From: a virus
IMG/VR virus record: IMGVR_UViG_3300033156_000272
Span: 1 to 64,000 of that record
Strand: one strand, 5' to 3'
Length of the DNA stretch: 64,000 bases
Below the pieces are notes generated by a model, which did not search any database, had not been told where the DNA came from, and saw nothing but the letters and a program-made list of their open reading frames with translations. Positions 1-7,348 of this stretch are shown here, one piece after another (the first letter of the stretch is position 1; each line of letters starts with the position of its first letter). Position numbers and translations under genes: made by a program.

Positions 1-45
1 CCAGCCAGGCTGGCACTAAGGAGTTCTCCTTTTGGGATCGTGGGT

Positions 46-435
46 CTAGCGTGATGGGCGAAGCCGCGGGTCCGCTCGCATTATGCCGTATATTCCGCGG
101 TTCCTCCAGATCATTCCTGCGAACTCTTCCTTGAACAATCTTCCATGCATTTCGTTCTCGTGTCCTTCTGCCGTATTCTTCGCGTGGGCCAGCTCTTCCA
201 ACATCATGGAGAACAGTCCAGTGATTCCATATAGTTTTTTCTTCACGATGCCATGTGCTTCTGTCCAGTATCCCTTATCTCCACTATAGCAGTCCTTTAT
301 GCATCCCTTCCCGAACTGCACTCTGTTGGTGCCGTTGTGCGACCAGCCATTGTATGTTGCGCGTGCGTTCACGAGCTTCAGTGGTTCGCTGAGTTCCAGT
401 CCTTCCCTCTCTAGGACTTCGTTCGCGTATTCCAT
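46..435 (-). CDS. SprT/zincin-like protein, possibly 5'-truncated by a frameshift
   Basis: The C-terminal half carries MLEELAHAKNTAEGH, which resembles the HExxH zinc site of SprT-like and other zincin peptidases. The first histidine is replaced by glutamate, so activity is doubtful. The ATG at 435 has no good ribosome site. The same frame stays open to base 516 and reads like protein (EQIEQWEEREALWEPVYEAF), then meets a TGA. A strong AGGAGG lies at 519-524, and the only ATG beside it (517) is in another frame. The true gene may therefore start near 515 with a one-base indel in this copy or in the assembly. The family call is inferred from the motif only. Confidence 0.5.
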   Translation of the reverse strand: MEYANEVLEREGLELSEPLKLVNARATYNGWSHNGTNRVQFGKGCIKDCYSGDKGYWTEAHGIVKKKLYGITGLFSMMLEELAHAKNTAEGHENEMHGRLFKEEFAGMIWRNRGIYGIMRADPRLRPSR

Positions 436-599
436 GAAGGCCTCGTATACAGGTTCCCATAGTGCTTCTCGTTCTTCCCATTGTTCTATCTGCTCTCTGC
501 TTATTGGCGTATTTCATTCCTCCTGGTGGTCTTTGGGCGACTTTAACGCCTCTCTGTCCATTGTGTAAAAATAGTGATGAAGGGGGTTGGGGGGGTTGA

Positions 600-887
600 C
601 TACTTGGACTTCTTGGTAGCCTTGGGTGCCGGCGCCTCGGCTGTGCCATAGTAGATGTTGGCGTCGATGGCCTGTCTGATCACGCGACCTTTCGCCTCCA
701 ACGCCAACAGCACACTTCGTGCCTGCTGGGGTGTGGCTAGTCCGAGTTCCTTCTGAACTTCGCTCTGACTGAACGCTTCGTCTGCGTTCATGTTCAGGAA
801 GCGCATTACTTCTACCTGACGTCTTCCCTTCTGCCGCTTCTCGGCCGGCTCACCCTTCTCGTTGAATTCCTTTGCGCTTATGGGCAT
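600..887 (-). CDS. Small winged-helix DNA-binding protein
   Basis: 95 residues. The open frame extends upstream to 1106, but the start at 887 is chosen because AGGAGG sits seven bases ahead of it and the promoter lies further upstream. The middle part (VEVMRFLNMNADEAFSQSEV, then LGLATPQQARSVLLALEAKG) has the pattern of a winged helix: a helix, a turn and recognition helix, then a basic wing. The tail is rich in Ala, Pro and Lys. It is transcribed leftward from a promoter near 1010 with a leader of about 90 bases. It probably regulates viral transcription; the target is unknown. Confidence 0.65.
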   Translation of the reverse strand: MPISAKEFNEKGEPAEKRQKGRRQVEVMRFLNMNADEAFSQSEVQKELGLATPQQARSVLLALEAKGRVIRQAIDANIYYGTAEAPAPKATKKSK

Positions 888-977
888 TTTATGTCCTCCT
901 TGCTTATTTGAAACCAATGAATATTCGGCGCTCGGCACAAACGACGTTTGGACTTCATAGCTTCTCATATTTCTTAG

Positions 978-1022
978 CTCCAATACTACTATAGCTTTCA
1001 TAGTATATAAAGGTTTTGGTTC
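978..1022 (-). promoter_or_regulatory. Archaeal promoter, leftward copy
   Basis: On the minus strand this reads AAACCTTTATATACTATG and continues GAAAGCTATAGT, identical over about 29 bases to the rightward promoters at 1193 and 2207. The TATA box is at about 1003-1012. It drives the winged-helix gene ending at 600. The 369 bases between the starts of the two divergent genes (888-1256) hold this promoter, its leader, the promoter at 1193 and no gene I can support. Confidence 0.7.
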
Positions 1023-1192
1023 TGATCTGGGAGACGTGGTCCAACCAGGGACTTTGCTGCCCCTTGCGCGCAATGACTCTATGGCATCTCTAGTTGAACA
1101 CACCACCTCGACCGCCCTTATTGACTTGCCCGCCCCTGTAAATTTTTGGGTTGGTTGCCTCGTTGCACATGGCCCCCGATGTTGCTCATCAT

Positions 1193-1261
1193 GCCCAGGT
1201 CATAATACAAACCTTTATATACTATGAAAGCTATAGTTAATATAGAGGTGAAATATGTGAA
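1193..1261 (+). promoter_or_regulatory. Archaeal promoter plus leader, first 69-base copy
   Basis: TATA box CTTTATATACT at 1213-1223, then a short leader with ribosome site GAGGTGA and a GTG start at 1257. The 69 bases 1193-1261 are identical to 2207-2275, so promoter, leader and ribosome site were copied together. With normal archaeal spacing, transcription would begin near 1240, after the ATG at 1224, so that ATG is probably not used. Confidence 0.75.
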
Positions 1262-1409
1262 ACGCATATACATAATATTCAGAGACGGACACTTCATCAG
1301 TGTCTGCGACAAATGCAGGAAGGCGGCCGAACATGCAATGGGTACAATAGTGCCAAAGGTGCGTCCGAGAGAATGCGATGAGTGTGGTGCAGAGGTGATT
1401 AATGTATGA
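1257..1409 (+). CDS. Small zinc-ribbon protein
   Basis: 50 residues from a GTG start placed after GAGGTGA. It has two CxxC pairs (VCDKCRKA and RECDECGAE) about 25 residues apart, the layout of a zinc ribbon. It is the first gene of the short operon behind the 69-base promoter and overlaps the next gene by four bases. Function unknown; nucleic-acid or protein binding is the usual role of such ribbons. Confidence 0.65.
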   Translation: MKRIYIIFRDGHFISVCDKCRKAAEHAMGTIVPKVRPRECDECGAEVINV

Positions 1410-1609
1410 CACTGACTACTAGGCAGAAGGAAAGGATCGACGAGATGATCTATGAGGCAGAGAACAGAGCAAAGAGACAGCAGACCATGGACAAGATGTT
1501 GCCTGCCAAGATGTATGAAGAAGGGATGCGGGTACTCTCTTGTGCGCTAGGGTACACTCCGTTCACTGTGCACGAAGGGAGAGAATGGCTGAGGAGGAAA
1601 CATTCATAA
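1406..1609 (+). CDS. Small hypothetical protein
   Basis: 67 residues, mostly predicted helical and rich in charged residues, starting in the overlap TATGA with the previous stop. The GAGGTGATT before it serves as ribosome site. No family recognised. It is the last gene of this two-gene operon; a strong hairpin follows at 1721. Confidence 0.55.
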   Translation: MTLTTRQKERIDEMIYEAENRAKRQQTMDKMLPAKMYEEGMRVLSCALGYTPFTVHEGREWLRRKHS

Positions 1610-1720
1610 AATCACATTTGCCATAATATCACCTCTGGGCGATGATGGAGAGTTCTGCCATATTCTCTCTGGAGCCCAGATGACACTAACAGCTTCCTTG
1701 AAGGAGTGGGATGTACTCTA

Positions 1721-1753
1721 GGGGGACTTGACGGTGGTGATATCTAGTCCCCC
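1721..1753. terminator. Hairpin terminator between convergent genes
   Basis: GGGGGACT at 1721-1728 pairs exactly with AGTCCCCC at 1746-1753 across a 17-base loop and is followed by ACTTTTT. It lies between the rightward operon ending at 1609 and the leftward gene ending at 1856. The rest of 1610-1855 holds nothing else I recognise, apart from a GC-rich stretch near 1780-1830. Confidence 0.6.
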
Positions 1754-1855
1754 ACTTTTTCTGTGTTCTTCTCTGACCGCCCGAATAACGCCGGCCGGCC
1801 CCCGAATTGGATGCCCGCCCCACACGATCGGAAAAAAAATGTTGGGACTTTCACC

Positions 1856-2140
1856 CTAAGCGACAAAGTATATTATGTCGTCTCTGCACACGGTGGTGCC
1901 TTCTCCTCTGCGAAACTCTATGAAGTATAGTGCTAAGTATACCCCTAGGAGTTTATCTGGTGTGGAGTTTACGAACCTCTTTGCCAGTTCAGCCTCTGTA
2001 TACTCCGTACCTTTGTGTCCCTGTAGGAACACAATTATTTCGTTTGCCAACCTGTCCGCATCCTCGCAGATGCTCTCGAAGTCATCCTGAATATAATTAC
2101 TCAGGGACTCGACTACCTCTTCTATGCCTTCTTGTACCAC
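1856..2140 (-). CDS. Small protein with winged-helix-like segment
   Basis: 94 residues from a GTG start at 2140; AGAGGTGA lies just upstream. The N-terminal half is acidic and helical. A segment TEAELAKRFVNSTPDKLLGV followed by a basic strand (FIEFRRGEG) could form a helix-turn-helix with a wing. It is driven by the leftward half of the palindromic divergent promoter at 2176-2237, opposite the gene at 2271, which suits a regulator. The fold is inferred. Confidence 0.5.
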   Translation of the reverse strand: MVQEGIEEVVESLSNYIQDDFESICEDADRLANEIIVFLQGHKGTEYTEAELAKRFVNSTPDKLLGVYLALYFIEFRRGEGTTVCRDDIIYFVA

Positions 2141-2175
2141 TTTAATCACCTCTTATAATTAGGTATTGTTTTAGT

Positions 2176-2237
2176 AGTATATAAAGGTTTGTATTGTAAC
2201 TTGGGCGCCCAGGTCATAATACAAACCTTTATATACT
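2176..2237. promoter_or_regulatory. Palindromic divergent promoter with central operator-like core
   Basis: Bases 2176-2195 and 2218-2237 are perfect 20-base inverted repeats, each holding a TATA box (TTTATATACT on its own strand). The 22-base centre contains the perfect palindrome GGGCGCCC (2203-2210), with near-symmetric flanks. The leftward promoter serves the gene ending at 1856, the rightward one the gene starting at 2271. The symmetry suggests one dimeric repressor or activator controls both. Confidence 0.7.
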
Positions 2238-2270
2238 ATGAAAGCTATAGTTAATATAGAGGTGAAATAT

Positions 2271-2534
2271 GTGAATAAGTATAAAAGCATAGAAGCATTG
2301 GAGCAGAAAGTAGTAGCGGCACTACTACACAACGCGGCAGTGCAGGGCGATATGTGCGAACAGGACGTAGAGTTCTGGTTGCATGATAGCGAAGGAGTCC
2401 CAGAGAATGTGAGCATAGAGGTAGTTGCACGCATGAAATCAATAATAACAGTTGTGCACGTATCTACTGCGTGCAGACAGGTAGATGAGATCTTTGATGC
2501 AATGGCTGCACAGATCACAAAGGAAAGTGAGTAA
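2271..2534 (+). CDS. Hypothetical early protein
   Basis: 87 residues from a GTG after GAGGTGA, inside the second 69-base promoter copy. The open frame also runs back to an ATG at 2238, but those codons overlap the promoter and are shared with an unrelated gene at 1224, so I reject that start. The sequence is mixed helix and strand (VVAALLHNAAVQ, VVARMKSIITVVHVST) with no family recognised. Confidence 0.6.
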   Translation: MNKYKSIEALEQKVVAALLHNAAVQGDMCEQDVEFWLHDSEGVPENVSIEVVARMKSIITVVHVSTACRQVDEIFDAMAAQITKESE

Positions 2535-2651
2535 GTGAGCAACTGGGACGGATGCATTGCGTGTTGTGAGGAATGTGGGATAAGGTTAAAGAGTTCCAGG
2601 TACACACTATGCTACAAATGCTATAAGGGACAGAAGGATTTGTGGTTATAG
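2535..2651 (+). CDS. Very small zinc-finger protein
   Basis: 38 residues starting with GTG directly after the previous stop. Cysteines are arranged as CIACCEECG and LCYKCY, enough for one zinc ion. AAAGGA precedes the start. It is probably co-translated with the gene before it. Function unknown; one of many such mini zinc proteins in this genome. Confidence 0.5.
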   Translation: MSNWDGCIACCEECGIRLKSSRYTLCYKCYKGQKDLWL

Positions 2652-2779
2652 TCTAATTCATTGCGCATACAGACCATAGTGCATCTCTATAATGCATTCG
2701 TTACTGCGTACTGCCCTTTTGAGTGACTCATTCATTGCGCATTCATTGCGCATGGGTACTCTAATGCCCCTCTATAATA

Positions 2780-2830
2780 CCCCCCCAACCTATGGGTGGC
2801 CAATCTATGCCATGGCAAGCCTTGGGGGGG
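2780..2830. terminator. Poly-C/poly-G stem-loop
   Basis: CCCCCCCAA at 2780-2788 pairs with TTGGGGGGG at 2822-2830 and is followed by TTATTATTT. It lies about 130 bases after the end of the rightward operon and could stop transcription. The stem is short and the loop long (33 bases), so this is tentative. Just upstream (2650-2760) the 13-mer ATTCATTGCGCAT recurs. Confidence 0.4.
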
Positions 2831-2858
2831 TTATTATTTGACATGCCAGATTTAATAG

Positions 2859-2926
2859 CCTATTTTTATCTGCTGCCTCAGATTTTAATGCCTCACCTAT
2901 TTTTATCTGCTGCCTCAGATTTTAAT
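2859..2926. repeat. Direct repeat of 31 bases, two copies
   Basis: Bases 2859-2889 and 2896-2926 are identical: CCTATTTTTATCTGCTGCCT and onward to ATTTTAAT. The gene-free stretch 2652-3139 (488 bases) holds this repeat, the ATTCATTGCGCAT repeats, the poly-C/poly-G stem-loop and, at its end, a promoter for the next gene. Confidence 0.7.
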
Positions 2927-3042
2927 AACACTAATATCAAAACTGTTTGATAAAAATCGTTTTTTAAAGATCTGATTGCTGGGATTAAATAGCAAGCCTT
3001 TCTTATTCTCATGATATAGTTTCCACCGCAAAATCTGACCGC

Positions 3043-3058
3043 AAACTATATATACTGA
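3043..3058 (+). promoter_or_regulatory. TATA-box promoter
   Basis: AAACTATATATACTG resembles the TATA boxes of the other early promoters and stands about 90 bases before the gene at 3140. A plain archaeal promoter is the simplest reading; transcription would begin near 3077. Confidence 0.45.
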
Positions 3059-3139
3059 CATGGGGTATATGTGTCATAAGCAGGAGATAATAAGATCTGA
3101 AAAAAAGATATAAGTAAAAAGATAAAGGTGATAAGATAT

Positions 3140-3424
3140 ATGGTAAAAGATATTAAAACCGTCGAAAAACATGGTAAACCCATTGAATCTGCAGTAGAAA
3201 CTAAAAAAACCCAACTCCTAAGATTTCTACAAACAAATAATACAAAAGCTTTTACAATGAATGATCTCGAAAACAAACATATGATAGGTGTTTTTAAACA
3301 AACCCAACATTTAAATAACACCTTAAATCAATTACTTCGAGCAGGTTTGATAAAAGCAAAAAGATTAAATTCAAAAGATAAAGGAGGAAATATAAAAGAA
3401 TTAATATTTTGGTACATAAATTAA
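3140..3424 (+). CDS. Winged-helix-like protein, isolated gene
   Basis: 94 residues. The ATG at 3140 is chosen because AAAGGTGA ends about ten bases before it; a GTG at 3128 is less likely. The order helix (TKKTQLLRFLQ), helix (FTMNDLENK), helix (LNNTLNQLLRAGLIKA), then a strand-turn-strand fits a winged helix. It is very rich in Lys and Asn (AT-rich codons), unlike its neighbours, so it may have been acquired separately. It sits alone between two repeat-rich non-coding stretches; a role as repressor or origin-binding protein is possible. Confidence 0.6.
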   Translation: MVKDIKTVEKHGKPIESAVETKKTQLLRFLQTNNTKAFTMNDLENKHMIGVFKQTQHLNNTLNQLLRAGLIKAKRLNSKDKGGNIKELIFWYIN

Positions 3425-3686
3425 AACCCCTTTCATCTCCTGCTTTTTATTTTTATAATTAGATTTAGGGTACCCTAACATTTGACATTAATATACAGTC
3501 TCAGATAAAAACATTTAAATCTTGGCAGTTAGATAAAATAAAAACCACCTTGATTCGTCATACTTTTTATTATTTCACAACCTTCATTAGGGTGGTTCTT
3601 AAAAATAACACCCCCTGCCCCCTCTAAATCTGATGGCAGGTTCCGATTCTGGAAACACCCCCCAAAACATCCTGGGAATGAGTAGG

Positions 3687-3890
3687 ATGGCACGACATCC
3701 TATTAGTATGGCACGATAACTCAGTAGTATGGTACGACATCATATTTCGTTCTGCTAAAGAGTAAAGCAAGTGGTAGTGTGATACGACAACTCATTTCGT
3801 TCTGCTAAAGAGTGTGGTACTACAAGCAATTTCGCTCTGCTAAAGAGTGTGGTACTACAAGCAATTTCGCTTTGCTAAAGCAAGTGGTCC
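3687..3890. repeat. Degenerate iteron-like repeats
   Basis: The 11-mer consensus RTGGTACGACA occurs about six times (near 3688, 3708, 3729, 3779, 3813 and 3848), and ATTTCGTTCTGCTAAAGAGT or close variants occur four times between them. The last copies form near-exact 36-base tandem units. The gene-free stretch 3425-4569 (1,145 bases) holds this array and the two repeat groups listed next. An origin, a packaging site or a set of protein-binding sites are all possible. Confidence 0.65.
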
Positions 3891-3969
3891 TCCTAGAAGG
3901 GTGAGAATTATAAATACCAATATCAAAATATCATAGTAACGTGCTCTTCGATCCAGGAGTGCACTACGT

Positions 3970-4023
3970 GAATGCACCGACTCAATGTAATACTTTATTG
4001 CTGAATGCACCAACTCATTGTAA
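3970..4023. repeat. Direct repeat of 21 bases, two copies
   Basis: GAATGCACCGACTCAATGTA (3970 on) and GAATGCACCAACTCATTGTA (4003 on) differ at two positions and are spaced 33 bases apart, within the same non-coding repeat region. Confidence 0.6.
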
Positions 4024-4252
4024 CATCCTGTTGATGACCGCTGAGCAACCGTTCGTTATATATAATAGACACTGCTTGCTCATCAAGCGATAAAGGCTGG
4101 TCCTCTTCAATTTAACGGCGATGGACTAATCTTACGTATTACTCCCTTTAAAATTTACTGCGCGTTAAACACGCGCTATACATTATCGACCAGTTCAACC
4201 AAGTGACCAATCAGTGTACCTGCTTGATGAATGAGATCGAAGGGTGAATAGT

Positions 4253-4420
4253 GAAGCTCTTGTATCCTCGCGGAATATTGTATCTTTAGTGAAGTAGGAA
4301 TGAGACCGAAGAGTGCACCTGCTTGATGAATATTGTATCCTTAGTGAAGTAGGAATGAGATCGAAGAGTGAAGATCGAAGAGTGAAGATCGAAGCTCTTG
4401 TATCCTCGCGGAATATTGTA
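4253..4420. repeat. Nested direct repeats upstream of the late region
   Basis: Bases 4253-4282 recur exactly at 4391-4420 (30 bases, from GAAGCTCTTGTATCCTCGCG). Between them TAGTGAAGTAGGAATGAGA is repeated at 4287 and 4342, and AGATCGAAGAGTGA in short tandem near 4360-4385. The pattern looks like repeated local duplication. An apparent leftward open frame here is a by-product of the repeats. Confidence 0.65.
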
Positions 4421-4519
4421 GCTTTAGGAAAGTTATCCCCGAAGGGGTCACCGTAGAGTTGCCGCAGGCAACAGTGTACAACATTTCTTTGTAACACCAA
4501 AAAACTGGCCCTCCCATAG

Positions 4520-4536
4520 AAAGCTTTATATACTTG
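4520..4536 (+). promoter_or_regulatory. TATA-box promoter of the late operon or endonuclease gene
   Basis: AAAGCTTTATATACTTG matches the CTTTATATACT core of the early promoters. It stands 35-45 bases before the TTG start at 4570, which has GGTGA in front. It may read through into the terminase and portal genes, since no gap or terminator follows. Confidence 0.6.
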
Positions 4537-4569
4537 AAAAATGATATATTATATGTAAGGTGAAGAAAT

Positions 4570-5334
4570 TTGTCAAGATGTCTCTTCAATCTTGAGAATA
4601 GACAGTCGATGGGATTGATGTTCTTTAACGGGAGTTCGGTAGAACAAATTTCGAGTGAATTTGGATGCTCTCCTTCTGACGTCATGTTCTATAAGAGAGA
4701 ACCTAAGTTCGATGAACATTTCTTCGACATTATAGACACCGAAGCTAAAGCATACTTCTTAGGGCTTCTCTTCGCCGATGGCTGCAACTGTTCTAATAAC
4801 AACGATATAACAATCGGGTTAAAAGAAGACGATTCTTATGTACTAGAAAATCTCGCATCACTTCTCCGATTAGATAGAAAGCTGTTAGGAAGTCCGAGGC
4901 AGAAAATTTTGCGCATGTGCAGCAATCATATGAGTGGGACATTATCATCTCATGGCATGGTGCCTCGTAAGTCATTAATACTCAAATTCCCAGAATGCGT
5001 ACCACCACACCTCATCAGACACTTCATAAGAGGTTATAGTGATGGCGATGGTTGTATTCATATTAGTAAGAACGGGCCCGTTTGGAGCATAACAAGTACA
5101 GAAGATTTCTGTACATCACTGAGAGATATTGTTGAAGCAGAAACTGGGGTTGCGGGATATATTTATGTACCGCATAAAGACCCCATTAAACCAACTAGAG
5201 TGTTCACAATCGCAGGGATGTTGAGGGTACCAAAATCACTTAAGTGGATATATTCTGGCAGTCATATTCACCTCTACAGGAAGTTTGACAAGTATGAAGA
5301 AGCTAAGTATTTTGATAGGGATGTTTATATATGA
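4570..5334 (+). CDS. LAGLIDADG homing endonuclease
   Basis: 254 residues from a TTG start with GGTGA six bases upstream. Two LAGLIDADG helices are visible: AYFLGLLFADG near residue 60 and RHFIRGYSDGDG near residue 155, both ending in the acidic metal ligand. This is a single-chain enzyme of two half-domains. An N-terminal helix-turn-helix (SSVEQISSEFGCSPSDVMFY) precedes them. It overlaps the next gene by four bases and is free-standing, not inside an intein or intron visible here. Such enzymes cut unoccupied alleles and spread by repair, often near terminase or replication genes. Confidence 0.85.
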   Translation: MSRCLFNLENRQSMGLMFFNGSSVEQISSEFGCSPSDVMFYKREPKFDEHFFDIIDTEAKAYFLGLLFADGCNCSNNNDITIGLKEDDSYVLENLASLLRLDRKLLGSPRQKILRMCSNHMSGTLSSHGMVPRKSLILKFPECVPPHLIRHFIRGYSDGDGCIHISKNGPVWSITSTEDFCTSLRDIVEAETGVAGYIYVPHKDPIKPTRVFTIAGMLRVPKSLKWIYSGSHIHLYRKFDKYEEAKYFDRDVYI

Positions 5335-5849
5335 GTAACTCCTGTCCGTTGTGCATAAATGCAGAACGCAAAACATACGAAGAGCTCATCATGACTGGTG
5401 AGGTTAGTAAGACTGCGGTAGCTGTCGAACTAGATACCACGCTAGACATCATAATCACTCACATGGATTCGCATATTAATAGTAGCGAGATACTTGACAA
5501 AGGGGAGGAGGGAAAGCATACTAGCGTGAAGAGAGATCTTGGTGAGTTTAAGAAAGATCTCGACAAGCGTGATGTTATAATCAATAACATAATGATCTTG
5601 CAAGAAAAGATGATCAGGCTAGCAGATAAAGACAATCTGTCTACTAGCGAGATTAAAGCTCTTGTAACGGTAATGAGTGAGCTGAGACGTAGTAGTACTG
5701 ACCTTGCTCAACTGACTGGAGAGCTTAAGAAAGAGACCGTGTTCACAATACAGATGTTTAATTCCTTGGAAGGGCTGATATTGAGCGAGTTATGTGATGA
5801 ATGTAGAGAGAAGATTATGAAGAGTCTCTCAAAGATCAAGAATGGGTGA
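5331..5849 (+). CDS. terS: Probable small terminase subunit
   Basis: 172 residues, directly before the large subunit. The start has CPLCINAERK, then a helix-turn-helix (TGEVSKTAVAVELDTTLDII) suited to packaging-site binding. Next comes a charged coiled-coil middle (HTSVKRDLGEFKKDLDK) and a long helical region; the end has a second cysteine pair (LCDEC). In phages this subunit forms a ring that recognises viral DNA and hands it to the large subunit. Sequence alone does not prove the role: position and architecture carry the call. Confidence 0.6.
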   Translation: MSNSCPLCINAERKTYEELIMTGEVSKTAVAVELDTTLDIIITHMDSHINSSEILDKGEEGKHTSVKRDLGEFKKDLDKRDVIINNIMILQEKMIRLADKDNLSTSEIKALVTVMSELRRSSTDLAQLTGELKKETVFTIQMFNSLEGLILSELCDECREKIMKSLSKIKNG

Positions 5850-5855
5850 GTGAAT

Positions 5856-7346
5856 ATGCATAACGAAAATCAAGGAGTGAATATGCATAACGAAATCGCA
5901 TCAAGCCCTCTGGTCGAACAGATGATAATGGAAATGCAAGCATACAACAACGTAGAGACATTTGTCCGTTCGATCTTAGATATTGATTGGCTCTTCCCAA
6001 AGCAGTGGGAGATAATAAAGAACTTCTACGATCCTAAAGCAGGATTTAACGAGCTTATTATAGTTGCTGGTATGAGAAGTGGGAAGACCCTACTATCCTC
6101 TTGCATGCTGGCCTACGAGCTCTATAAACTGCTCAAACTTAACAACCCTTGTAAGCATTATGGCCTCCCGAGAGGACAGGAGATATATCTTGTTAATGTT
6201 GCGTCTTCTGCAGAGCAGGCCGCTGAAACTGTTTGGGCTCACTTCGAGGCGCGAATAGAAAACTCCGAGTGGTTCATGAGACAGCCGTGTAAAAGATACC
6301 ACGATAAGATGATATTCCCTGTTGGTGACGGAAAGATAATTGTAAAGCGCCTTCACAGTAACTCTGCGAGTCTAGCAGGAAAGACTATCAAGGCCGTTAT
6401 TTGCGACGAACTGTCCAGATTCAAAGTGAGCGGTAGCAAGCTTTCTGCAGAGATGGTATGGGAGACACTTTCACGTGGTACTCGAACATTCAAGAAAGAA
6501 GGTATAAAAATCAGCATTTCCTCCCCTCTTTACGTGGATGACTATCACATGCAACTATACAATCAGGGGCAGAATATCGACAGCACACTCACTTACCAAT
6601 TAGCTACGTGGGAGATGAATCCACAGATCACTAAAGAAGATTTGGCAGATGAATTTCAGCGTAACCCTGAAGCAGCATGGCGTGATTACGGAGCCATCCC
6701 TCAGTCCGCATATGACGTCTACTTCAAGGAGATAGATAAGGTGCGGCAATGTGTACTTCCCGAACGCAATGCCCCGATAGTGGGATACCAGCTCAGCAGG
6801 GATATCGCCCCGTCGAGAGATTTTCTGTACGTCTTGGCGGGCGACCCTGCACTTAGAAATGATGCATTCGGGATGGCACTAGGCTATATGGATCATAATA
6901 CTGGGATAATAGAAATTGTGTGGGCCTGGGGATTTAAGCCCGATACTATGAATGACCAACGAGAAGTTGATGCATTTGCAATAAAATCTTTCATCACACA
7001 AGTGATTGAAACATACCCAGTGAGCCACTATCTCACTGATACCTGGAACTTCCCAGAAACCATACAGGCGATACGACAAATGGGAGTTGAGGTAGTGCAG
7101 CACGTCGTAAAGAAAGAAGATTATGATGTGCTTAAAGAGGCTTGCTATACTAACAGAATTCATCTTCCAAATAACCAAATACTACTCAAGGAAATAGAAC
7201 AGCTCGAAATTCTCTACGGGAGAAAAATAGACCACCCCAGAACAGGGAGCAAGGATATCGCGGATGCGGTTGCTCAGATTGCGTCTTTCGTTAGGCAGGC
7301 GCCTGCACCAGCAGATATCCCGCTAATGGTCTTCGCTGAGGTGTGA
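5856..7346 (+). CDS. terL: Terminase large subunit
   Basis: 496 residues. The packaging ATPase shows Walker A (VAGMRSGKTLLSS, near residue 75), Walker B (KAVICDELSRF, near 185) and a C-terminal RNase-H-like nuclease whose acidic residues are in YVLAGDPALRNDAFGMALGY, HYLTDTWNF and GSKDIADAVAQIA. It drives DNA into the prohead through the portal and cuts the concatemer. The start region is duplicated in frame: GTGAATATGCATAACGAAA occurs twice 27 bases apart, each with a ribosome site, so translation may begin at 5856 or 5883. It overlaps the portal gene's leader. Confidence 0.9.
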   Translation: MHNENQGVNMHNEIASSPLVEQMIMEMQAYNNVETFVRSILDIDWLFPKQWEIIKNFYDPKAGFNELIIVAGMRSGKTLLSSCMLAYELYKLLKLNNPCKHYGLPRGQEIYLVNVASSAEQAAETVWAHFEARIENSEWFMRQPCKRYHDKMIFPVGDGKIIVKRLHSNSASLAGKTIKAVICDELSRFKVSGSKLSAEMVWETLSRGTRTFKKEGIKISISSPLYVDDYHMQLYNQGQNIDSTLTYQLATWEMNPQITKEDLADEFQRNPEAAWRDYGAIPQSAYDVYFKEIDKVRQCVLPERNAPIVGYQLSRDIAPSRDFLYVLAGDPALRNDAFGMALGYMDHNTGIIEIVWAWGFKPDTMNDQREVDAFAIKSFITQVIETYPVSHYLTDTWNFPETIQAIRQMGVEVVQHVVKKEDYDVLKEACYTNRIHLPNNQILLKEIEQLEILYGRKIDHPRTGSKDIADAVAQIASFVRQAPAPADIPLMVFAEV

Positions 7347-7348
7347 AA

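Noticed and set aside
1224-1256. ATG start giving the N-terminus MKAIVNIEVKYV in two unrelated genes (1224 and 2238)
   Set aside because: The shared residues are the promoter and leader of a copied 69-base block; the GTG after GAGGTGA is the better start.
4195-4500. Leftward open frame of 101 codons
   Set aside because: Made of the direct repeats in non-coding DNA (FREDTRAS and FTLRS repeated); no ribosome site.
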